Source of the DNA: G965267185 sp965267185
GTDB lineage: Bacteria; Pseudomonadota; Alphaproteobacteria; UBA6615
Direction: 5' to 3'
Length of the DNA stretch: 64,000 nucleotides
Assembly (NCBI GenBank): GCA_965267185.1
Contig: OZ253937.1
Location: forward strand, 1,736,001 to 1,800,000
Within the stretch, counting starts at the first letter, position 1, and every line of letters begins with the position of its first letter. Positions 33,801 through 40,549 of this stretch are shown here, piece after piece. The translations under genes and the position numbers were made by a program. Below the pieces are notes generated by a model, which was not told the origin of the DNA, searched no databases, and saw only the letters and a program-made list of their open reading frames with translations.

Positions 33801-33860
33801 TCATGATGATTATGTGCACGCGTAAGAATGCACATGATCATGATCAAGAGGAGCATCGTT

Positions 33861-34073
33861 ATGGCTGATCACAAAGAACCTAAGAAAACAGACGATCCGG
33901 AGGCTGTTGCCCGCCGGGCGTTCCTGAAGAAAGTGGGCACCGTAGGCGCCACTGCCCCGGCCGCAGCGCTTCTGCTCGCCGCGAGCAACAAGAAAGCGTC
34001 TGCTCAGATCTACGGCGGCTGCGACACCTGCGAGTGCATCACCTTTTGCTCGTGCATAACACCACCCCCCTGA
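33861..34073 (+). CDS. RiPP precursor peptide 4
   Basis: 70 residues with the same leader, then the core CDTCECITFCSCITPPP. It departs from the CDTC-DC-x-C pattern after residue 4, with E for D and a different Cys spacing, and ends in three prolines. It still has five Cys, one Ser and three Thr. Confidence 0.87.
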   Translation: MADHKEPKKTDDPEAVARRAFLKKVGTVGATAPAAALLLAASNKKASAQIYGGCDTCECITFCSCITPPP

Positions 34074-34121
34074 TCTTCGAGTTTAAGGTTACATAGCGGC
34101 CAGATTCTGGTCGCTCGCGAC

Positions 34122-34147
34122 AGGCCAACCCTTCCGGGTTGGCCTTT
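34122..34147 (+). terminator. terminator of cassette 4
   Basis: AGGCCAACCC / GGGTTGGCCT stem with a TTCC loop, followed by TTT. Confidence 0.85.
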
Positions 34148-34241
34148 TGCGTAGGGATGGCAATCAAAAAGCAACGGAATCAAAAGGCTCCTGGCTCAAA
34201 ACCCCATCGGGGAATCTAAGCCCCGGGGCAATCCATCAAAT

Positions 34242-34259
34242 TACAGCAGTAATTCTGTA
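34242..34259 (+). promoter_or_regulatory. inverted repeat of class II upstream module, cassette 5
   Basis: TACAG-N8-CTGTA about 120 bp before the ATG. It is in the same place as TACAG-N8-CTGTA in cassette 6 and TGCGG-N8-CCGCA in cassette 7. A TATATT sequence overlaps its right end and might be a -10 box. No -24/-12 element is present here. Confidence 0.5.
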
Positions 34260-34378
34260 TATTGATGTAAATAAGAACACGACACGTTGCGCCGAGGCGA
34301 AAGATCGGCGACGATGGGTAACGACGTAGGAAAACACTCACAAAACAAACGTCGATTATCACCTGGAGAGGCATCGTT

Positions 34379-34594
34379 ATGGCTGATCACAAAGAACCTA
34401 AGAAGACCACCGACGATCCGGAGGCCGTTGCCCGCCGGGCGTTCCTGAAGAAAGTGGGCACCGTGGGCGCCACCGCACCGGCCGCAGCGCTTCTGCTCGC
34501 CGCGAGCAACAAGAAAGCGTCTGCCCAGATCTATGGCGGCTGCGACACCTGCGACTGCAGTTGTACTATTGTTGCGTGCATTACTACGTCCTAG
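34379..34594 (+). CDS. RiPP precursor peptide 5
   Basis: 71 residues. The leader has one extra Thr (KKTTDD) but is otherwise the standard Tat-like leader with IYGG. The core is CDTCDCSCTIVACITTS. The ribosome site is a different one from cassettes 1-4 (CTGGAGAGG), 7-8 bp before the ATG. Transcription is from the class II upstream module. Confidence 0.88.
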   Translation: MADHKEPKKTTDDPEAVARRAFLKKVGTVGATAPAAALLLAASNKKASAQIYGGCDTCDCSCTIVACITTS

Positions 34595-34648
34595 GCCGTT
34601 TGACGCTTTAGTTTCACGTTGTACGGCTGATTGCCGGCTGTGCGTAAC

Positions 34649-34675
34649 AGGCCAACCCTTCGCGGTTGGCCTTTT
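34649..34675 (+). terminator. terminator of cassette 5
   Basis: AGGCCAACC / GGTTGGCCT stem followed by TTT. Confidence 0.85.
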
Positions 34676-34742
34676 GCGTTGGGCGGCTATCGAAAAGAGG
34701 CGAGATAGACGGGCTCCTGATCAATCAATCTCATTGGAATCC

Positions 34743-34780
34743 CCCGATCGGGACTCCCATACCCGATCGGGACTCCCATA
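34743..34780 (+). repeat. 19-bp direct repeat, two copies
   Basis: CCCGATCGGGACTCCCATA occurs twice head to tail (34743-34761 and 34762-34780), between the cassette 5 terminator and the cassette 6 upstream module. Each copy contains the palindrome CCCGATCGGG. The role is unknown. Confidence 0.7.
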
Positions 34781-34799
34781 ATCGACAAATCCAATAAAT

Positions 34800-34817
34800 T
34801 ACAGCAATAGTTCTGTA
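34800..34817 (+). promoter_or_regulatory. inverted repeat of class II upstream module, cassette 6
   Basis: TACAG-N8-CTGTA, with arms identical to cassette 5 and two differences in the spacer. About 120 bp before the ATG. Confidence 0.5.
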
Positions 34818-34937
34818 TATTGATGCAGTATCGAACACGACACGTTGCGCCGAGGCGAAAGATCGGCGACGATGGGTAACGACGTAGGAAAACACTCACA
34901 AGAACAAACGTCGATTATCACCTGGAGAGGCCTCGTT

Positions 34938-35132
34938 ATGACTGATCACAAAGAACCTAAACTGACCGACGATCCGGAGGCCGTTGCCCGCCGGGCGTTC
35001 CTGAAGAAAGTGGGCACCGTGGGCGCCACCGCCCCGGCCGCAGCCCTGCTGCTCGCCGCGAGCAACAAGAAGGCGTCCGCCCAGATTTACGGCGGCTGCG
35101 ACACGTGCGATTGCGATTGCACCGTCGAATAA
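34938..35132 (+). CDS. RiPP precursor peptide 6 (short core)
   Basis: 64 residues starting MTDHKEPKLTDD, the most changed N-terminus of the family. The Tat-like part of the leader is unchanged. The core is only CDTCDCDCTVE (11 residues, four Cys), so it keeps the shared CDTCDCDCT start and lacks the variable tail. It may be a minimal substrate or a truncated copy. Confidence 0.86.
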   Translation: MTDHKEPKLTDDPEAVARRAFLKKVGTVGATAPAAALLLAASNKKASAQIYGGCDTCDCDCTVE

Positions 35133-35189
35133 GCGCTTCGAAACATTAGTTTCATGTTTAGCAGCGGCCGGTGACCGGTTGCTCGTATC

Positions 35190-35215
35190 AGGCCAACCCT
35201 TTGGGTTGGCCTTTT
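35190..35215 (+). terminator. terminator of cassette 6
   Basis: AGGCCAACCC / GGGTTGGCCT stem followed by TTT. Confidence 0.85.
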
Positions 35216-35304
35216 GCGTTGGGGCGCAGCCGGGGCGCTACGAAATCAACAGGCTGACCGTTCATCACTTCTGCCAGGATCTGGCGGCTATCAATCCACC
35301 AAAT

Positions 35305-35322
35305 TGCGGTAGTATTTCCGCA
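35305..35322 (+). promoter_or_regulatory. inverted repeat of class II upstream module, cassette 7
   Basis: TGCGG-N8-CCGCA. Relative to cassettes 5 and 6, two bases in each arm have changed so that symmetry is kept. The sequence between this site and the ATG has otherwise diverged. Confidence 0.45.
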
Positions 35323-35442
35323 TATTCATGCAAGCAAAGATGTTGGTTATTGCCATAGTGCTAAGAATGGGTGACGATGAATGTAGATGTCGAAAATTAT
35401 CCACAGAAACGTACATCGACTGTCACCTGGAGAGGCATCGTT

Positions 35443-35661
35443 ATGGCTGATCACAAAGAACCTAAAAAGACCGACGATCCGGAGGCCGTTGCCCGCCGGG
35501 CGTTCCTGAAGAAAGTAGGCACCGTGGGCGCCACCGCCCCGGCCGCAGCGCTTCTACTCGCCGCGAGCAATAAGAGAGCCTCCGCCCAGATCTATGGCGG
35601 CTGCGATACGTGTGGAAGTTTAGGTTCAGGCTCGGGGGGGCAGATCGGTTTCCCAATCTAG
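35443..35661 (+). CDS. RiPP precursor peptide 7 (Gly/Ser-rich core)
   Basis: 72 residues. The leader has one K-to-R change (NKRASAQ) and the usual IYGG. The core starts CDTC but then becomes Gly/Ser-rich (GSLGSGSGGQIGFPI) with no further Cys. Four Ser and one Thr could still be cyclised to oxazolines. It is the last cassette and lies 5' to the MNIO-like gene. Confidence 0.85.
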   Translation: MADHKEPKKTDDPEAVARRAFLKKVGTVGATAPAAALLLAASNKRASAQIYGGCDTCGSLGSGSGGQIGFPI

Positions 35662-35700
35662 TCTTGCACCGGATAGCGGCCATTTCCCGGTCGCCTGCAA

Positions 35701-35727
35701 CCGGCCAACCTTCCAGGGTTGGCCTTT
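35701..35727 (+). terminator. terminator of cassette 7
   Basis: CCGGCCAACC / GGTTGGCC stem followed by TTTT; it separates the array from the downstream gene pair. Confidence 0.8.
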
Positions 35728-35859
35728 TGCATATGAGGTGCCGGTCAAGACACCCTTAACCTAAACGCGTCACAACGTTCACTTCCCATGGTTTTACGCC
35801 TTGTGCGCCGCGATTCCGGCGTGATAGGTCGGCCATAACATCGACCTTATTCAGACCCG

Positions 35860-36696
35860 GTGACGTTAGTTGTGTGTGCCCTAAGCGCTTCCGATCAAAA
35901 CTCCATTCGTGTGGGCACCGCCTACGGCCCCGCCCTCGATACCTGGGTCGAGCAGGACCCGAGACCGGTGGATTGCGTCACGGCCCTGGTAGACCAGTTT
36001 CGAAAGAACGCCGAACGGCGCCTCTTTGCGCTGGGCGAGCGCTATCCGCTGATTTTCTATACAGAACAGCTTTCGTTGGGAACGCCGGGGGCCTTGAACC
36101 CGGACGATCTCGCTTGGCTGTCGGGCCTGTGCACGCGGTTGCAACCGTTGTGGATCGGTGCCCCCCTTGCGTTTTCGCGCAGCCATGAGGTCGACCTGCG
36201 CGGCAACCTTCCCTTGTGCCTCGACACGACGACGCTCGACATTGTCTGCGAACATGCAACGCAAATCATGGAAGCCTGCGGCGCGCGATTGCTTTTCTCG
36301 AACATAGCCTCGCTCATCGAGGTTGAAAGCCCCATCGCTGAGCCCGAGTTTCTAAACCGATTATGCGCGGCGTCGGGATGCGGCGTTCGGCTCGATGTGA
36401 CCAATTTACTCATGAACGCGATAAGCCACCGGTTCGACCCGCTGGATTGGGTGCGCGGGATCGACGCCGAGAACATCGTCGAACTTCGATTTGGTGGACT
36501 TCTCGAATCCAACGGGACCTCAACGCTAGACGGCAACGGTTCGATCGACGCGGAAACCTGGACTGTGGTCGAAGACATATTGTCACAAACAAGCGTGGAC
36601 GCGATTACATTCGAGCGAAACGGCAAATCTTCGCCCCTCTCCGAGTTGGAGACAGACCTCAACCGTCTGCGCGAGACGGTAGGCGCTACGATATGA
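35860..36696 (+). CDS. degenerate DUF692/MNIO-like protein
   Basis: 278 residues from a GTG start. The DUF692 (multinuclear non-heme iron oxidative enzyme) TIM-barrel pattern can be followed throughout: 'EQLSLGT', 'EPEFLNRLCAASGCGVRLD' and 'ISHRFDPLDWV'. From memory of the family, the usual ligand positions are mostly changed: SDH to GAP, LLEN to LFSN, QIHLAGH to ELRFGGL. The Asp and Asn of LDVTN and the His of ISHRF remain. Active members modify Cys in peptides with iron, so this may be a substrate-binding scaffold or a changed enzyme. It overlaps the next gene by 4 bp. Confidence 0.72.
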   Translation: MTLVVCALSASDQNSIRVGTAYGPALDTWVEQDPRPVDCVTALVDQFRKNAERRLFALGERYPLIFYTEQLSLGTPGALNPDDLAWLSGLCTRLQPLWIGAPLAFSRSHEVDLRGNLPLCLDTTTLDIVCEHATQIMEACGARLLFSNIASLIEVESPIAEPEFLNRLCAASGCGVRLDVTNLLMNAISHRFDPLDWVRGIDAENIVELRFGGLLESNGTSTLDGNGSIDAETWTVVEDILSQTSVDAITFERNGKSSPLSELETDLNRLRETVGATI

Positions 36697-38120
36697 GCAC
36701 TGCGCTCCAAGTTGCAGACGATGCCTGTCTGTTCGTCATCGACGATGAAGGCCTGTTCTTCTCCGGCGTGCGGGGAGAGCTCTACATTTTCAACATGACA
36801 GCAACCTTCGTGTGGTGCGCATTGGAAGCCGGCCTATCACCCGCCGAAATTTCCGCCGCCTACGCCGAAACGTTCGCACGCGAGCCGGCGCTCGCGGATG
36901 CCGAGATCACCGAGCTGCTCAGCCAATGGCAGGATCTCGGCTATATCGAAGGGGCCGAATCGATCCAAGCCGCCCCCCTCGATTTCACGACAGCGCTTGC
37001 GCGCCTGCTTGCCAATTCGAGACTACGCGAGAAGTTTGCCGAATCACCCGCCAAGATCACCGAGCAGTTGCACATTAAGGACGGTGCGCGCGAGGCGATT
37101 CTTGCGATCGATCCGGCCGCCCTGGACGCCCAGGTCGAGCAGTTGGCCGAACAAGAAAAGCTTAAACGCCAAGGCTCGGGCGCCGACCGGACCGGCATGC
37201 TTCACAGCGCCATGTTTACCGAAGATATGACGGTGCTGGACGCGGCAATGCGGCTTTCCCTGCAAGCGCCAGAGGCTTCCATTCGCACCGGTTACTACAA
37301 GCTGCTCGATACGACTTTTTGCCTCCGCTATCACTCCACCACGGCGGAGGAGATCCTCGATCCCGTTCTGGCCCATTTCGAGGTCGGTGCGCCCTCCGAC
37401 AGCGATGTCGTACTCGATATCGTGGAGGGCGACGGCGGATATATCGTGTTACACGATATCGCGCCGATCGATCACTGCCCGCTGCCCCATATGCTGGCGC
37501 CCGCCGTCAAAAATGCGGTCCGGCAACTCGCCGTACAAAACTGCGATTTCTTCATGGAAATTCATGCCGGTGTATTAGCGCGCGGCGATCAAGCGCTGTT
37601 GCTCCCCGGCGCTCCGGGGAGCGGTAAGACGACGCTCACCGCCGGACTGGGTAAATCCGGTTTCGGTTATCTATCCGACGAAGTGGCCATTCTACAGACG
37701 GATTCACTCAAGCTACGCCCCGTCCCTCTTGGGCTCGGGATTAAAGACGGCGCCGTCGACGTTTTAGCGTCGCGATGGCCCGAATTGCGCGAATTACCGG
37801 CACACACGCGCGAAGACCGTATCCGCGTGCGTTATGCGCCACCCCCATCGGGCAACGACCTGTGGGATCGGGAGTTCGACGCCCGTTGGATTATCTTTCC
37901 CCGCTACGATGCCGACTGCACGACTGAGCTGCACGCCCTCAGCCGTGGCGATGCGCTACGCCGGCTGATGGAGGAGTGCATGGTTTTGCCCCAGCAGCTC
38001 GGCTGCGGCTCGGCGCAAAATATCGCCGCATGGCTGCGCGGTATCGATTGTTACGAGCTTCCCATGAGTTCGCTCGACGAAGCCATCGCGCTTATCACGG
38101 ACATGACGGCAAGCAGCTGA
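36693..38120 (+). CDS. PqqD-like domain fused to HPr kinase-like P-loop domain
   Basis: 475 residues from the ATG at 36693, which overlaps the previous stop (ATGA). Residues 1-90 are PqqD-like ('LYIFNMTATFVWCALEAGL'), a RiPP-recognition fold that binds leaders. Residues ~95-160 form a helical segment ('LARLLANSRLREKFAE'). The C-terminal part has an intact Walker A 'LPGAPGSGKTTLTAGL' near 303-315 and 'GYLSDEVAIL', as in HprK-type kinases. HprK relatives phosphorylate Ser in some lasso peptides, so phosphorylation of the core Ser/Thr is a reasonable inference. Confidence 0.8.
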   Translation: MSTALQVADDACLFVIDDEGLFFSGVRGELYIFNMTATFVWCALEAGLSPAEISAAYAETFAREPALADAEITELLSQWQDLGYIEGAESIQAAPLDFTTALARLLANSRLREKFAESPAKITEQLHIKDGAREAILAIDPAALDAQVEQLAEQEKLKRQGSGADRTGMLHSAMFTEDMTVLDAAMRLSLQAPEASIRTGYYKLLDTTFCLRYHSTTAEEILDPVLAHFEVGAPSDSDVVLDIVEGDGGYIVLHDIAPIDHCPLPHMLAPAVKNAVRQLAVQNCDFFMEIHAGVLARGDQALLLPGAPGSGKTTLTAGLGKSGFGYLSDEVAILQTDSLKLRPVPLGLGIKDGAVDVLASRWPELRELPAHTREDRIRVRYAPPPSGNDLWDREFDARWIIFPRYDADCTTELHALSRGDALRRLMEECMVLPQQLGCGSAQNIAAWLRGIDCYELPMSSLDEAIALITDMTASS

Positions 38121-38166
38121 TCTCGGTGTGTTTGCTAGGTCGTCGCGCGTCGGTACGAGAACTTGC

Positions 38167-40353
38167 TTAGGCGCGGCCCTCTGCCAGTAAGCGCTCACCG
38201 ATCATGACCGCCTCGTCCAACGACGACACATTCAACCGATAGCACTCCATCTGCCTGAACCACTGCACGAAGGCGGCGATCCCTTGCCGGTCGGGCGCGA
38301 TCGGTAACGCCAAGCATTCGCCGAGCATCAATTGCAGAGCGTCGGCCAAATCTAGGCCGTCGAATTTTGTCGGCTGGGCCGCATCGTATGTCGGAAAGAC
38401 AATTCGGCGTACGCGCATGGAGCGATGGGCAGCGTTATCGTAGCGACCGTCCGGGGGCAGAAAATATCTTATGGCCGTTCCATTAAGATGTTCGTGCTTC
38501 GGCCGCTTGGGTATTCGCCGATACAATTTCGCGATGTCCTTAAAGTCCCTCTCCCGAACCCCCATCGCGAGGGGAACAGGCGTGATCTCGAAGGTGTCGT
38601 TGGACAGAAGCGCGACTTCATCGGAACAAAAAGTGTATCCGCTTTTGACAAATGCTGCGGTGAGAGCGGACCGGGTATGACCGGACTCGCTGGGGAGCAA
38701 AAGACAGGTTTCCCCATCGCTCACGACGCCGGACCGAAGGCACATAAACGAGGAGGGGTCGTTCATAACTACGCGCAGGATCAAGTTCCTTACGGCTGGC
38801 CCCAACATAGCGATATCGCTGTACGAACTCTCCAACTCGTCATCGAGATAGATAATTTGGCTGCGCCCATCGGCAACAATCGAGATACGCGCATCGGCAG
38901 TGGCGGATGGCTCGCTCGATTCCAGATGCGCCAAGATCGGACGCACCTGCGCCTCTTGCTTCGATGTGTCGAATTCGATCTCAACGGTTGTGCCGGCCAA
39001 GCTGTAGATTCGCCGGATCGTACCGCGATGCGCCGGCTGCCGCGGGGTCGACCCCACGGGCATGGGGAAAAAAGATTCACGAACTGCATTCCAATGGGCA
39101 ACGTCAATAATCTCCCCAGGCGGACTGCTTTCGAGGAGACCGGAATCCCACCAGTGTTGCAGGATCTCTTTCAAGAGAGCATCGGCCTCGTGCTCTGGCA
39201 CCCCGAGCGAGTTGCACAGAGTACTCACAATCGTATCTTGGCTTTCGCCTTCTTCAAGACAGGCCCAAACGAACATCGCGCCGCGATTTAGATGGTGTAT
39301 CTCCCGCGTGGGCTCGGAATAGACGATTCCTCCGTCGCCGACGACGAAGGCCTGCGCCGTCTCCGCAAATGTCGCCCGTTGGCGGACATTGTCTCGTTCG
39401 CGTTTCAGTTCCTCGCTCAGATGGTAAGGCCAGGTTCGTGCATATTGCGCGATCGTGCGTGCGCGAAAGTTGAGGCCGCTGAATTCCTCATATTCACGAA
39501 GCGACCGTTTCGTCCCAAGACCATACTTCTCGATATCGACGAGCGCGTCGGGGTCCTCCGCGCCGCGCATACCGAAGAGATACTCAAGGCGTAGCGTAGT
39601 GCGCCAGGTGAGGTGAAATTCACTAGGACTTCTGATATCGCGCCGGCGCTCGGCATCTCGTTCACCGTAGAAGTGATAGAGCAGAACTTCATTCGGCGTA
39701 AAAAAATCCCAGCCGTGGGTCCAGAGGCGCGCCGCGAGCGATATCTCCTCACCAAAGAATAGGATATAGGGGTCATAGGGAACGTGCTCGATAATGTCGC
39801 CCTTCGCAAACAGGAAACCCGCGGCACAAAATGCACAAGGAAGCGGGCCTTCAGCCGCCGCAACCTCCTCCTCGCCGCCGGTGGCAAATTGCCCGATGCC
39901 GGTATCAGCGAATTCGATGAAGCGAATCTGCTTGAGCGGCGTATCGAGGCGCGTATCCGGCGGTTCGTAGCCAGGCGGGTAGTTCGTTAGGATCGGGTGC
40001 TCGGAGGGGCATCGCGCGAGCATGTCGATCATTTTTTCGTCCCAATCGTCGACGAACCGCATGTGGCTATCTATTTGCAGGACGTACTCCTCGCCGCGCC
40101 ACAGTTTTTGCGCATGGTTGCGGGCCCAGCCGACCCCTTCGCTCTCCGCAGCGTCAAACTCGACGGTACGCACTTGCTCGGGACGGGTCGAAACGACGAA
40201 GCAGTCAGCATCTTCATCGGCGACGAATTGCCAGCAAACACCGACAAACACTCGCTCGGGATGCCGAGCACGCTCGAACAGGTCCTTTATGGTCCACTGG
40301 CATTCGGAATCGCGATAACTAGCGATTTGGACGAAGATTCTCGGATGGGTCAT
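38167..40353 (-). CDS. glycosyltransferase - PqqD - degenerate HprK-like fusion
   Basis: About 728 residues (ATG at 40353; a TTG 9 bp upstream is possible). Residues 1-285 match the GlcNAc-transferase type of Skp1-modifying enzymes: 'RIFVQIASYRDSECQWTI', 'QIDSHMRFVDDWD' (DxH) and 'FFGEEISLAARLWTHGWDFF'. Residues ~335-410 are PqqD-like ('IHHLNRGAMFVWACLEEG'). The C-terminus matches the HprK-like domain of the neighbouring gene, but its P-loop reads 'LPSESGHTRSALTAAF', without the Walker Lys. It could glycosylate a precursor held by its PqqD module (inference). Confidence 0.8.
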   Translation of the reverse strand: MTHPRIFVQIASYRDSECQWTIKDLFERARHPERVFVGVCWQFVADEDADCFVVSTRPEQVRTVEFDAAESEGVGWARNHAQKLWRGEEYVLQIDSHMRFVDDWDEKMIDMLARCPSEHPILTNYPPGYEPPDTRLDTPLKQIRFIEFADTGIGQFATGGEEEVAAAEGPLPCAFCAAGFLFAKGDIIEHVPYDPYILFFGEEISLAARLWTHGWDFFTPNEVLLYHFYGERDAERRRDIRSPSEFHLTWRTTLRLEYLFGMRGAEDPDALVDIEKYGLGTKRSLREYEEFSGLNFRARTIAQYARTWPYHLSEELKRERDNVRQRATFAETAQAFVVGDGGIVYSEPTREIHHLNRGAMFVWACLEEGESQDTIVSTLCNSLGVPEHEADALLKEILQHWWDSGLLESSPPGEIIDVAHWNAVRESFFPMPVGSTPRQPAHRGTIRRIYSLAGTTVEIEFDTSKQEAQVRPILAHLESSEPSATADARISIVADGRSQIIYLDDELESSYSDIAMLGPAVRNLILRVVMNDPSSFMCLRSGVVSDGETCLLLPSESGHTRSALTAAFVKSGYTFCSDEVALLSNDTFEITPVPLAMGVRERDFKDIAKLYRRIPKRPKHEHLNGTAIRYFLPPDGRYDNAAHRSMRVRRIVFPTYDAAQPTKFDGLDLADALQLMLGECLALPIAPDRQGIAAFVQWFRQMECYRLNVSSLDEAVMIGERLLAEGRA

Positions 40354-40549
40354 GCGGTGCAATGATGCAGCGTTCTAGTCACTCAGTCGCGCGCGAAAAA
40401 TCGCCGGCGGGCGCGATATTAATTCAATAATTACTCGTGCCCCAATAATGTGAAGTTTTCTTGAATATCGCGACCGGCAGCTACGGTGGCTGACTCTTGG
40501 CAACGCACATTCCATACCCGGGTCTCGGTCCAAGAAGCGAGACGACGCT

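Larger units (their letters stand above)
32190..35727 (+). repeat. tandem array of seven precursor cassettes (~450-510 bp each)
   Basis: Seven direct repeat units, each with its own upstream region, ribosome site, small gene and terminator. Units begin near 32190, 32680, 33190, 33700, 34230, 34790 and 35295. The leader-coding parts are nearly identical at the DNA level, while sequence after the CDTC codons differs in every copy. Units 1-4 and 5-7 have distinct upstream modules, so the array looks like two sub-families made by successive tandem duplication. Confidence 0.92.

Noticed and set aside
34260..34378. A sigma-54 promoter in cassette 5 (GG-N10-GC near AGGCGAAAGATCGGC)
   Set aside because: Only the spacing fits; the -24 and -12 sequences do not match the consensus and the site is not kept in cassette 7.
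32190..35727. CRISPR-like repeat array
   Set aside because: Repeats are about 500 bp, protein-coding and unevenly spaced, with no short repeat-spacer alternation and no cas genes.
36363..36692. An N-terminal extension of the PqqD-HprK protein by about 110 codons
   Set aside because: It overlaps the MNIO-like gene in another frame and has no PqqD similarity; the coupled ATG at 36693 is a better start.
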